From Wolfiporia cocos (taxonomy: Eukaryota > Basidiomycota > Agaricomycetes > Polyporales > Phaeolaceae): a DNA stretch of 64,000 bases. How positions within the stretch are numbered: the first letter of the stretch is position 1; each line of letters starts with the position of its first letter. Below are positions 54,313 through 64,000 of this stretch, piece by piece. The position numbers and the translations under genes were made by a program. Below the pieces are notes generated by a model. It did not search any database. It saw nothing but the letters and a program-made list of their open reading frames with translations, and was not told where the DNA came from. Where the stretch lies: the NCBI GenBank assembly GCA_029448655.1, contig JACCLO010000004.1, forward strand, positions 2,232,001 to 2,296,000. The letters run 5' to 3'.

Positions 54313-57300
54313 ATGGCCTCAGTGTCCAGCTGCGATAACTACGGTGTGCTGCACGGCTCCTCGTGCGACTGCCCGACCGGCTTTGGCGGTGCTAACTGTT
54401 CGCAGCCCGGGTGTGGCGGCAATATCTTCGAGGGCTCGGGACGCGCGCTTGCACCGTTCTCGGGAGGCGCCTTCGCGAATTTGACTGACTGTACCTGCGA
54501 GAGCGGGTGGACGGGAACAGGATGCAATGTCTGTAAGACGGCAAGCGTTTGCCAGTCTGCATATACAAGTTCTGGGCACAATTCGAGCTCCATCTCTTCG
54601 GGCTTGACGAACGGCCAGAACGATACACTTACGTGCAACGCGGATTCGCGAGTATATGCGGCTGGACAGATGAGCTGCGACGTGGTGGTATGTAGCATAC
54701 CCACACAGGACATTACAGGATGCTTGATCAATTGTAGAACCCAACTCTGCAAGCGATATACCCCCTTTCCTCAACGCTGAACATACTGCGCACGCTTAAC
54801 CCCTCTCTCACCCCGCTGCCAAATGTCACAGGTTTCGGCTCCGCCAGCACTATCTATGCGCAGCTCTTCTACGATGGTGTCGAGCAGTTCTATTGCCACG
54901 CCTCTTCATGCACGCAGGACACAGGCAGCGCAGCTGGAGGCGGGTCCACTTGGACATGCCAGGATCTCGCGTGCACATGTGTCCCAAATACCTCGTTTTG
55001 CGGCGCGGTGTCGCTCACGAACTTGACCTCCGTGATTGACTCGCTTGCGGACCAGGTCGTCATCTCATGCGACGCACCTGACGCGAACAGCACTGCGGCA
55101 TGCGCATTCAAGCAGGCTACCATCGAGTCTGTGTTCGGCTCCAGCGGACTCACCTTGAGCGGGTGCGTGTTCGGAGAGTGTGTGAGCCAAGGCGTGATTG
55201 ATGCAGTGTCGTCCAACTCAACGAGATCTGGAAGCACGAGCGGCGGTGGAAAGGAGTTGAGCGGTGGTGTGATTGCTGGTCTTGCGGTCGTTTGTGGGCT
55301 CATTGGCATCGCTCTGCTGCTCCTGGTGTTTGGCTGGTTCAGGCAGCGTCAAGCACGGAAGAAGGGCCTGGGTGGCGCGGGTCGCAGGGGTGGTATCGCG
55401 ATTGACTGGTCGAACGTGTGCTACACTGTCCCGGGCAGGACCGACGGCTGGGTGGACTGGTTCCCGAGCTCACTGCGGAGACGCAATCTCAGACAAGGTG
55501 TCACAGGCTTGGATGTGCTACACAACATCAGCGGACATGTCGCCCCAGGAGAGATGATGGCAATCATGGGACCGAGTGGTAAGTCTTCCGTAGTCACACT
55601 TCTCGTCTCGCCCTTACATATGCTACTCCAGGTGCCGGTAAGACCACTCTGATCGAGATCCTCGCCGGCAAGCAGAAATCCGGCCAAGTCAGCGGGATGG
55701 TCTCTTTCTCGTCAACATCGCCCGACAGGCCGGCGTCAAGGCCCCGGATCGGGTTCGTCCCGCAGCAGGACATCCTCCCACCGACTTTGACCGTGCACGA
55801 GGCGCTGCTCTTTGCCGCGCGCCTGCGCCTCCCCGAGGCCGTCCCCGTGTGGGAGAAACTCGCGCGTGTCGACAGCGTCATCGGCCAGCTGGGGCTCGTC
55901 CACATCCGCGACGTGCGCATCGGCGACGGGGAGAACCGCGGGATCAGCGGCGGCGAGATGCGCCGGGTCAGCATCGGCCTGGAGCTCGTCGCGCGGCCGG
56001 ACATCTTGATCCTGGATGAGCCCACGAGCGGGCTCGACTCGGTGTCTGCGAAGAAGGTCGGCGAGGTGCTCCGTGCGCTTGCGCACGATGCGGAAAACCC
56101 TACTGTGGTGATCGCGTCGATCCACCAGCCGAGGTGATTGTACCGACACGATACTCCACACTCTGTCGACTGACCGTGCACGCAAATGTCGCAGCTCACA
56201 GCTTTTCCAGTCGTTCGACAAGATCATGCTTCTCTCGCACGGCTACGCGCTCTATTCCGGGGAGGGAGGCCTCGTCCCTCCCGAGTACTTCGCCGCGCAC
56301 GGCTTCGAGTACGCTCCCGGTTACAACGTGGCGGACTACCTGCTCGACATCGCAAGTGATCCGCCGGTGGCGCTCCTTCAAGCTAGCCCCAATGGCAGCG
56401 GCAGCAAGACAAACAGTCATGAGAAGATGGAGAAATTAGCAAGCAGTGATATGCTGACTCTTGGCGATGAGGCGGAGAAAGGAGTCAAGAAACCCCGCTG
56501 GCGCCGGCTTGTGGGACAGCAGTATGCAGCGACTTTCTTGACACAGTTGCAGGTCCTCTCCAGCAGAGAATGGAAAATACTGCGGCGGTGGGTGCGCGTG
56601 CCTAGATGCGATTTAGCAGCATACTGATGATTATTCGACGAGTAGGGATAAGACGTTGTTCTATGCACATATTGCAGTATCCTGCGTGCTCGGAGTGTTT
56701 TGCGGTAAGTGATTGTCATTTCGCTCGGTGCCAGACTAATAGCTGCCGTCCTCAGGTGGGCTGTACTACAAGACGGGCATAACGATTGCTGGATTCCAGT
56801 CTAGGGTCGGGTGTCTCTTCTTTTTGGTTGGTCTTCATCACAATTCCCAGTTCATTGGCGATAATGATTAACCACCGTTTCTATTCATGCAGGGCGCTCT
56901 CATTGCATTCTCAAGTCTGAGCGCACTGTACAATATCGTCGAGATCCGCATGCTCTTCGTGAGAGAACGATCTGCGTCATATTACAGGTGATTGGCTTCG
57001 TCTCTCGGTGGGTGCAAGGCGAATACTGACCGTCAAGCAGCCCTGCAGCCTGGCTACTGTCTCGTTTCATCTTTGATGTGATTCCGTTAAGGGTACTCCC
57101 GACTATCATCATTTCATCCATGTACGTGGCTTCTCTTTCAAGCTGGAGTAACAGACCATCTAATGTTCTCGCAGCACGTATTGGATGGTAGGATTTTCGC
57201 ACGACGCTGCGCGTTTCTTCAAATTCATGTTCATCCTCGTTCTGTACACTCTTGCGATGACACTTTGGGTGAGCATGCCTGCAGCACGTCTCTGACGCCA

Positions 57301-57764
57301 CCTTCTAAACCCAATCGCTGTACAGAACTTCCTCCTCGCATGTCTCTTCCGTAACGGTGGCATCGCCATACTGCTCAGTGCCCTCACCGCGCTGTACCAG
57401 ATGACATACGCAGGCTTCTTCGTGCACCTCAACAGCATCCCTCCGGTGCTCCGGTGGCTGCAGTGGCTGTGCCCGCTCAAGTACAACCTCGAGGCGCTCT
57501 CTGTTAACGAAGTGGGCTCGGGGCTGATGATCGAGGACACGCTCGACGGCGTTCCTGTCGACGTCTCTGCGAGCCTCATAATGGAGACAGTACGTGCCAT
57601 CCTCTCTGACTGATATGGCAAAGTTGCTGAGGATGCCCTACCAGTTATTCGGATTCAAGGAGAATGCTTATTATCGCGACGTGTTAGTACTATTTGCGTT
57701 CATTGCAGGGTTTGCTGTCATGGTTGTTGGAACTGTGTGGCTTAAGGTCCGAGAAAGGCGTTGA
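54313..57764 (+). CDS. ABCG-family transporter with EGF-like ectodomain (yeast ADP1-like)
   Basis: A membrane ABC half-transporter of 964 residues with domains in the order ectodomain, first membrane segment, NBD, membrane domain. The N-terminus has EGF-like cysteine patterns (CDCPTGFGGANCSQPGC, CTCESGWTGTGCNVC) and more cysteines to about residue 290. A membrane segment follows (GLAVVCGLIGIALLLLVFGWF). The NBD has Walker A GPSGAGKTT (split by an intron), Q-loop VPQQD, signature ISGGEMRRVSIG, Walker B ILILDEPTSG and the H-loop IHQPR. The C-terminal ABC2 domain starts near KTLFYAHIAVS. Exons: 54313-54687, 54738-55578, 55632-56133, 56195-56587, 56646-56704, 56756-56826, 56893-56987, 57041-57121, 57175-57268, 57326-57589, 57645-57764; total 2895 nt in phase. 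The ATG has no signal peptide behind it, odd for an extracellular N-terminus, so a start further upstream is possible. Substrate unknown. Confidence 0.93.
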
Positions 57765-58174
57765 TGTTTGTGCGAGTGATACCCACCTCCTGCTGTATGC
57801 TTAGCTTCTGTACTTGTCCTTTTTCACTTTCAGCGAGATCTTTCCTGGGAGCTGTACGCCATATATGATGGATCACGATTACCGGCGATGGGGGCTGCAC
57901 CAGGTGCATTGTGTTCGCCAACGAGCAGGATGTAAAGTAGACCCCACCCGCCAATCAGATTACGAAGATTTAGCAGCAGTCAGCGTTCCTACCGATGGAT
58001 CTTGCAAGATCTCGATCAAAAGCTATGCAACAGAATGAACCAAAGAGTTGCGATTTCTCGCATCGTGCCGAGCTTCATTGTAGATAGACATTTTACAGCA
58101 AATTTCTCATAGATGCAGCATTTCCCAGAATCAATCCAACGGTCAGTCTACTTCAAACACCACAGAGATCAACT
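57765..58174. other. Convergent 3' flanks, no gene
   Basis: Lies between the stops of the ABC transporter (+) and the MCP1-like gene (-); AT-rich, with nothing else recognisable. Confidence 0.45.
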
Positions 58175-58965
58175 TCATGCAAACATGGGCGATTTTATGA
58201 GCGCCGCATGGAAGCGCGCCGCAGTCGACGCCAGCACCATGGGCGGCTCATTGGCGAGCACATAGAGACTTGTGTACACCGTGAGCAGCACGCCCGCGGT
58301 GACGAGCGCGGTCTTGCGCGCGCCGACGCTGACGCCGCCGAGCGCGGCACGGAGGTAGCGGTTCCACATGATCGCCATGCCCTGCGTGGCGTGCCAGACG
58401 ACGGCGGCGACGAGGCCGGTGTACGCGACGACGGTGCGCGCGGGCCACGTCTGCACGGCGAGCTTGACGAACTCGAAGTCGAGCTCCGCGGGGCCGACCG
58501 CGAGCACGGGCGGCGCGGGGTCCGTGGGGAACACGCGGTTCGCGAGGACGTGGCCCACGATGCTGAACGAGGCCGCGTACCCCGCGAGCGTGAACGAGTT
58601 GGGGAGCGGCCGCGCGAGGTGCGGCGCGAGCACGCGCCGGAGCGTGCTCGTCAGCGGGTGCAGCAGGAGCGGCGCGAAGAGGAGGAACGGCTCCCCGAGC
58701 GCGGTCTGGTAGTACTCCCTGCCGAGGAGCTGCGGAGGCGAGTGGGTGAGCGGGCGGTGGTTGAGCTGGCAGGGGTACGCACCATGGTCTGCGAGGCGAG
58801 CGAGGACCCGCCGACGATGGCGAGGACGGGCGCGGCGAGGTGGATGAGCACGAAGGTCGTGATGAGCGGCGCGGTGCCGTGCGAGAGCGTGGTCAGCACG
58901 GCGACGGCGATGCGCCGCCACCCCTTTGTGCGCGGCGGCCTTTCGTCCTTGGGCACGTCTGTCAT
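58175..58965 (-). CDS. MCP1-like mitochondrial outer-membrane protein (DUF1691)
   Basis: A 245-residue multi-pass membrane protein with about five hydrophobic segments. The first exon (58783-58965) gives SHGTAPLITTFVLIHLAAPVLA, with two histidines placed as in the family; after a 53-nt intron (58730-58782, GTGCGT...CGCAG) the second exon (58175-58729) begins LLGREYYQTALGEPFLLFAPL. Yeast MCP1 is an outer-membrane protein linked to lipid homeostasis and vacuole-mitochondria contacts; the family resembles the membrane anchors of succinate dehydrogenase. The assignment rests on the SHG--PL, HL-AP and LGREYYQ blocks and overall topology. A TTATAA box lies about 57 bp upstream of the ATG. Confidence 0.75.
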
Positions 58966-59020
58966 CCTGCGATGTTCACCCGTTCAAGATGGGCTGGCCG
59001 GAGAGAAGGGCTGGACGCAC

Positions 59021-59026
59021 TTATAA
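59021..59026 (-). promoter_or_regulatory. TATA-like box of the MCP1-like gene
   Basis: TTATAA at 56-61 bp upstream of the ATG at 58965. Position-based inference. Confidence 0.35.
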
Positions 59027-60321
59027 GCATTGGGCGATGGTGGCAGTAACTCCCTCTGGACCGATCCCCAAGCGGTGAGTGCCGCGCAAAACGCGTCCGC
59101 CCGCCGAGCGCCTGCACACGTGGGCGCGTAGCAAGCGCTAAATTGCCATACAGAGGTGTGTGGCGTTCTCGCCGTTCCCAACCCGAGGCAGTTCTTTGAA
59201 ATTGATTGAACAGCCAAGTCGTAGAGGATGAGCTCAGGAAATTCCAGGAGACTAAAACAGTGGACCAAGTATGATGCGCGACTTTTGCGCGACAATACTT
59301 CACAAAATCCAGCAGTTACATTTCTGTGATACAAGACACGGTCTTGGTTTGGCGTAGGTCTTTTTCCAGTGCTTTGTGCGAAGCATAATTAAAGCTAGTA
59401 GGTGAGGGATGCGCACCACATGAGGAGATGATAAGAGGGACGCGTCACCGCAACGCGTCCACGTGATCGCGTTCCCGGAGTCACAATGGCCTGCAGGAAT
59501 GAGCCTTGCTTGCTCAGTCTCAATGCTTCCTGCTTTGCTTCGTGCTGCTCAGATTGTCGTTTAGAATGAGCTAGAATCAACACGCAATATCGAATCAGCG
59601 CTCATCGTGATTCCTTTGTCATAGGATCCGGCGCATAGGTGATACAGCTCTGTCGGCGCCAGAATATTTAGCCTTGCACATTCAACCTCTTTGCCGAGTT
59701 TCAGGCTACAATAGCGCGACATTAGCGGCAGGTCCGCACTGTACACTGTGTCCAGCCGACCTGCCTGCTAATCGGCAGACGCGGTCACGTGCTAGGATAC
59801 GACAGACGACGCGATCGGTGGCGCGACGCGTCTAGCGTCGGCTCAAACGGCAAATGAATTCATATGACAACAGTACTAGTCTTCTGCCGGGAGGTGCAAG
59901 TCACATACGTGTAACATGGCCAACACTTACATCGCTATGATTCTGCCACTCAGCTGCTTGACCTCGTAGTTCACAACGTCGCGAGTTTCAGAATCAATGA
60001 TCAATTCCGTGCAGAGCAGCAGGTCCACGTCAGCGCTCATCCTCACAGATGCGGCACAGAGCAGACCTCGGCTGATATGGAGTGCAGAAGTATGACACAG
60101 ACTACTCTGTCGCACGATATTGCCCAGTAACAACGTTCTCCAGGGTAGTAGAGTTTGCATCACAATCATTGATGCAGCTACCAGCACCAATGTTGGATTG
60201 ACATGACAGAGCTGAGGCGAGTGATCCTTGAGAATTCAAGCCATTAATTTGATATCGCGGCCGAAAGACTGCTATGTTCCCTGACTCGCTTTGTTTAATT
60301 GATACGTCACGTCCCCGAGTA
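59027..60321. other. Intergenic region, no gene seen
   Basis: Contains the third copy of CACGTGATCGCGTT (59460-59473) and several ACGCGTC words (59442, 59817). Open frames are short and without motifs. Confidence 0.4.
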
Positions 60322-60517
60322 CTAACACCGGACCCCTTCTGCACAATGGACCAGTTCTGCACAATGCATAACGACATAAGTCAGGAAAGTAAAAGGACAT
60401 GATACAGAAAACTTCGTCTACATGTCTAGTATCCACACAAACATTTTCATGATTTTTCGATGCGTTATTGCCTCTGCAGAAACGAAATATTGTTGTGCAG
60501 AAAGGGTCCGGCGATAG
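60322..60517. mobile_element. 196-bp MITE, Tc1/mariner type
   Basis: Terminal inverted repeats of about 25 bp (CTAACACCGGACCCCTTCTG against CTATCGCCGGACCCTTTCTG, both going on CACAA) flanked by TA on each side (60320-60321 and 60518-60519). The interior has a secondary copy of TTCTGCACAAT and no coding capacity. Confidence 0.75.
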
Positions 60518-60519
60518 TA

Positions 60520-61750
60520 TCACGAGTAAATGGCAGATATAGCCGGCTGCTTCCCCGTAAGCTACTCAGACCGCTACCGCTTTTCGTGGGAGTCGATCAA
60601 ACCTGCGGTCAAGCGGTCAAGCGTGGAGTGCGTCCATCATCGAAGGTTTGGTGCGGCGTCGATGTATATAACGTGCCTGCCTCCGCTCTGTATGTCATAC
60701 CGCCTTTGTGTGTTCGCGTCCTCCTTGCTCGGCGCTGCCTATTAAGCAAGAGGAATGTTACCAATGCTCTGGGAGTGGGCTGGTTGACGCCAAACGAAAA
60801 CACCAGCCTAGACACCGCGCTGTGGCGTTACGATATGGTAATCCCAGGGCGGCGTTCGCGACCCTGGTGCGTGCATGCGTGTCAGCGCATATATGAGTTC
60901 TCGGACTCTTGTCTGACAGTCCTCTCGGCCCACCTCGATGCTCGCCCATGCCTGCGACAGTCAACAAGACGAGCCATTATCGGGTCTACGCTGCTCCCTT
61001 TTTCCCGAGCGTTCTGGCGGAATCTATATATGTCAGAGGGCCCCGCCGTGACCCCTCTCCGCACGCGTGGATTACGCCGTCGGATCCCCTGTGACAGCAG
61101 GCCCGTCGTCTCTTGCGGCATTGATCCCGGATGAGCTGTTTCAGGATGATCCGTGTAGTCACCATGGGTGCAACAGACGGTACGTCGTCGCTGTCGTCGC
61201 CGTCGGTGACCCGCATTAGCGGCCGAATGCGCAGCACGGCGGCGGCAGGGTCACGTTGTCACAGCGCTGACGCCGCTGGGCAGTGGTGTGACGCCGATAG
61301 CGGGGGAGCGTGACGCATTCGAGGAGCTGCAGCTGCGCCCACTCCTCTCTCCACTCCTCTCTCCACCACGTCGTCTACCGACGCGCCCTCGCCTCTCTCG
61401 TCTCTTTCCTCTGGACCATGTTCCTCTAACCCCCACCTGCAGACAGACTGCGAGAATATGTATCTCTGAGCTCGCCGAGCACCCCAGACCCTTCGATTCG
61501 ACCGCGCGCATCCCCACCGCTTCTAACTCGGGGCTCAAAATTTACGTGCGTCACCGCGTTATCAGGCCAGGAGGAACCGGCTGCTGCGTGTTGGCCACCC
61601 CCAACGCCATCCCTGAACTCGCCGCGAACTCGCGTTGAGTCACGGCAGCAAGCGGATCAGCGATCCTGTACGCGCCCACTCTTCTTCTGCTCTTCCTTTC
61701 CCTTGTATATATCGCATCCACCCATCGATAACCTGCGACATCGCGCAAGC
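60520..61750. other. Kinase-gene promoter region with CT-rich tract
   Basis: No gene is supported. A pyrimidine-rich stretch (CTCCTCTCTCCACTCCTCTC, about 61341-61362, and more to 61430) and a TATATAT at about 61706 precede the kinase ATG at 61751, as is common at fungal transcription starts. Confidence 0.45.
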
Positions 61751-64000
61751 ATGTTCGCCAGTTGCGCTGGGTACCTCAGCCCGTCGCCGTCCTCGGACAG
61801 CACGTCCACTCGTTACTCCCACCTGAGTACGCTCACGTCGTCCTCATCGATATCCTCCGTCTCGTCCCCGCCGCTCTCGCCGGCTGTATCAGTGCACTCT
61901 ATCGGGAGCAAGACCTCCGCGTTCTTCAGCAGCCCCTTCGACGGCTCGCCGTCCCCGCTACCGCCACCCAACCCGCACAAGCGGCCCAGCTCCGTAAGGT
62001 CGAAAGCCTCCGTGACGTCCTTATCGTCCCAGGCCTCGGCGTCCGACGGAGCGAGCAATGCAGGCGCGGACGACACGCCGCGCATCCCGCAGCGTGCGCC
62101 GAAGCGGTCCCTGAACGACACGTTCTTCGGCCCGTCGGCGCTGCCCACGCCCCCGCCGAGCATCGCACGCCTGCCCGGCAGCTCGCGCGAGAGCTCGCTG
62201 TCGCCGCCGCCGACCCTCCAGAACCTCCAGACCCTCCCGCTACTCCCGCTCTCGCGCCTCTTCCCCTCCCGCAGACGATACGGCACCGAGGGCGAGGCGC
62301 CCACGTCGCCCACCCAGGAGTCATCGTCGGCACAAAGGCGCATGTTCCTGCAGCTGGACACCGGGGCGGTGCCACACGGCTATCCTGGCGTCCCAGCATT
62401 CACCGAGGCGTACACCGCCTCGCCCGCCATGGAAACCGGGTCGCTCGCGCCGGCGCCGCCAGACTCGTCGGACATGCCCACGCCGCAGCCCGGCGCCAGC
62501 GACAGCGCGCAGACGGCGCACCCCCTGCCGGCTGCGGCGCCCGCCAAGATCCCGTTCCCGACGGCACGCCCGGAGTCCGCGCCCGCGGCGCCGCCGGCGC
62601 TCGCGGCGGGCGTGGTGCTGAGCAGCGCGTCGCTCTCCGTGCGCCTCGAGCGTGTCCTGGGGCACGGCGCGTTCAGCAGCGTGTGGCTCGCGCGGGACGT
62701 GCAGGGCCAGCTCGGCGCGCTCGAGCTCTCGCGCAAGACGAGCCTGCTGCGGAGCCGCAGCGAGAAGCGCGGGCGGACGCGCTGCGTGGAGGGCGCGCGC
62801 CCGAAGGCGAAGGCGAAGCGCGGCGTGCTCGCGCGCGAGGAGGACGCGGCGGAGGTGCACCCGCGGGACGCGGGCGACGAGAGCGTGTACCTGAGCGAGA
62901 CGGACGGGCGCGCGGTGCCGGCGCTGGACGGGCGCGAGGGCGCGGAGCGCGGCCGGCTCGTCGCGGTGAAGATGACGGAGCGCGCGCTGTGCGAGAAGAA
63001 CTCGCGCTCGCGCGTGAGCTTCGTGCGCGAGGTGGAGATCCTCCGGGTGCGTGCTCCCCTCTCTGCTGTCCGTGACCGTCGCCGATTGGACCCCGCAGCA
63101 CATCGCGCATTCGTCGATCGTGTCGTACGTGCACTCGTTCAGCACCCCGAGCCACCATTGCCTGGTGCTCGAGTACGTGGGCGGCGGCGAGCTGTTCGAC
63201 CTCATCGACAATGCGGAGAACCACGCTCGCCTCGACGAGCCGCTGCTGCGCCGCATGTTCGGCGAGCTGTGCAAGGCCGTGGGGTGGATGCACGGCGTCG
63301 GACTTGTCCACCGTGATATCAAGCTCGAGAGTAAGTTTCATCTCCCCCAATAGCTCATGCGCCGTTCATTCAGCGGCCCCTACCAGACATCCTCCTCACG
63401 ACGCCGCTCTTCACGTCCCCGCTCCCCGCGCCGCCCGACGCGCTGATCAAGCTGTCCGACTTTGGCCTCTCGCGCTTCATCGACCCCGCGCAGCCGCTGC
63501 TCACGACGCTGTGCGGCTCCGAGTCGTACGCCGCGCCCGAGCTCGTCACCGGGCGCCCGTACGACGGGCGCGAGACGGACGCGTGGGCGTGCGGCGTCGT
63601 CCTCTACGCGCTCGCGACGCGCCGCCTGCCGTTCGACAGGCCCCGCGCCCGCGCCGCGTCCCGCGAGCGCGAGGCCGCGCAACCCGCCCGCCCCGACGCG
63701 CGCACCCGCGACGCCGTCCGCGCGGAGCGCCGCGCGCTGCTCGTGCGCATCGCCAAGGGCGAGTACGCGTGGCCGGAGGACGCCGAGGCCGCGGGCGCCG
63801 GGCTTGCGCGGAGCGAGGGCGTGCGCCGCGTTGTGGAGCGCCTTCTGGTGCGCGACCCGCGGAAGCGCGCGAAGATCATCGACCTGTGGGAGGACGAGTG
63901 GATGCGCGGGGAGGGCGCGCCGCTCGCGCCTGCGACTGCCGTGGCGGAGAGCGCTGTCGCTGCTGACGAGGGTGCGCAGCCGGACGGAGCTGAGGTCGTT
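61751..64000 (+). CDS. Serine/threonine protein kinase, C-terminus outside the window
   Basis: A long Ser/Pro-rich N-terminus (about 290 residues) precedes a kinase domain of the CAMK-like group: glycine loop LGHGAFSSVWLAR, then an unusual insert of over 100 residues of basic and acidic sequence, then the ATP lysine in RLVAVKM, LEYVGGGELFDLI, catalytic loop HRDIKLEN, activation segment SDFGLSRF and SYAAPE, and DAWACGVVLYAL. Exons: 61751-63046, 63099-63330, from 63387; the introns (52 and 56 nt) are in phase and the second one splits the Asn codon of HRDIKLEN. I start at the ATG at 61751, since the frame before it begins with a non-ATG codon. The gene is open at 64000, after VVERLLVRDPRKRAKI and an acidic Ala-rich stretch. 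The pathway is unknown. Confidence 0.88.

Noticed and set aside
61762..63075. 437-codon plus-strand frame over the kinase gene
   Set aside because: Out of frame with the kinase motifs and made of Arg/Ala-rich shadow sequence.

Overview
The window is nuclear DNA of a filamentous basidiomycete. The evidence is short (46-70 nt) GT-AG introns with CTRAY-type branch sites, about ten introns or more in several genes, a cerato-platanin gene, a PFS2 gene, a CBM21 protein-phosphatase-1 subunit, and Ty3/Gypsy, hAT and Ulp1-type mobile sequences. An Agaricomycete, perhaps Polyporales, is my inference; no marker gene fixes the species.

Layout. Positions 1-3.4 kb hold no gene but two solo LTRs with clean target duplications (family B at 441-1151, family A at 1783-2312). 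Positions 3.5-25.5 kb are a gene-rich arm: a 30-exon type IIC-like cation P-ATPase (-), a zinc alcohol dehydrogenase (-), a single-pass membrane protein (-), an HMG-box factor (-), a cerato-platanin (-), the polyadenylation factor PFS2 (+) and a glycogen-targeting PP1 regulatory subunit (-). Positions 25.5-30.4 kb show no credible gene.

Positions 30.4-44 kb are a retrotransposon graveyard that is still readable. A family-B LTR (30502-32692, duplication CCCTT) contains a 1.8-kb non-LTR-like insertion with a 14-bp duplication. Next to it is a three-level nest: a family-A solo LTR (duplication CTTCA), split by a family-B solo LTR (GAACC), split by a full-length 8460-bp chromodomain Gypsy element at 33997-42456 (GCCTC). 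That element has 707-bp LTRs in which I saw no difference, Gag, protease, a complete dUTPase domain, RT/RNase H, integrase, a chromodomain and an extra zinc-knuckle ORF that overlaps the end of pol. Its primer site is complementary to the predicted first 11 nt of its own RNA, so it looks self-primed. Right of it lies a 700-bp foldback element whose arms each carry a tRNA-like gene.

Positions 44.7-64 kb hold a Zn2Cys6 transcription factor (+), a decayed Ulp1-like protease that has lost its catalytic cysteine, a 931-bp deleted hAT element (8-bp duplication TACTTGAG), an ABCG transporter with an EGF-like ectodomain (+), an MCP1-like membrane protein (-), a 196-bp TA-flanked MITE and a protein kinase that runs off the right edge.

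The host genes form no obvious pathway; they look like ordinary dispersed fungal genes. The part most likely to be new is the 33-44 kb mobile-element complex. Exon boundaries were worked out by hand from splice motifs and reading-frame phase. For the ATPase, dehydrogenase, PFS2, PP1 subunit, ABC transporter and Zn2Cys6 genes the exon lengths sum to an exact multiple of three.
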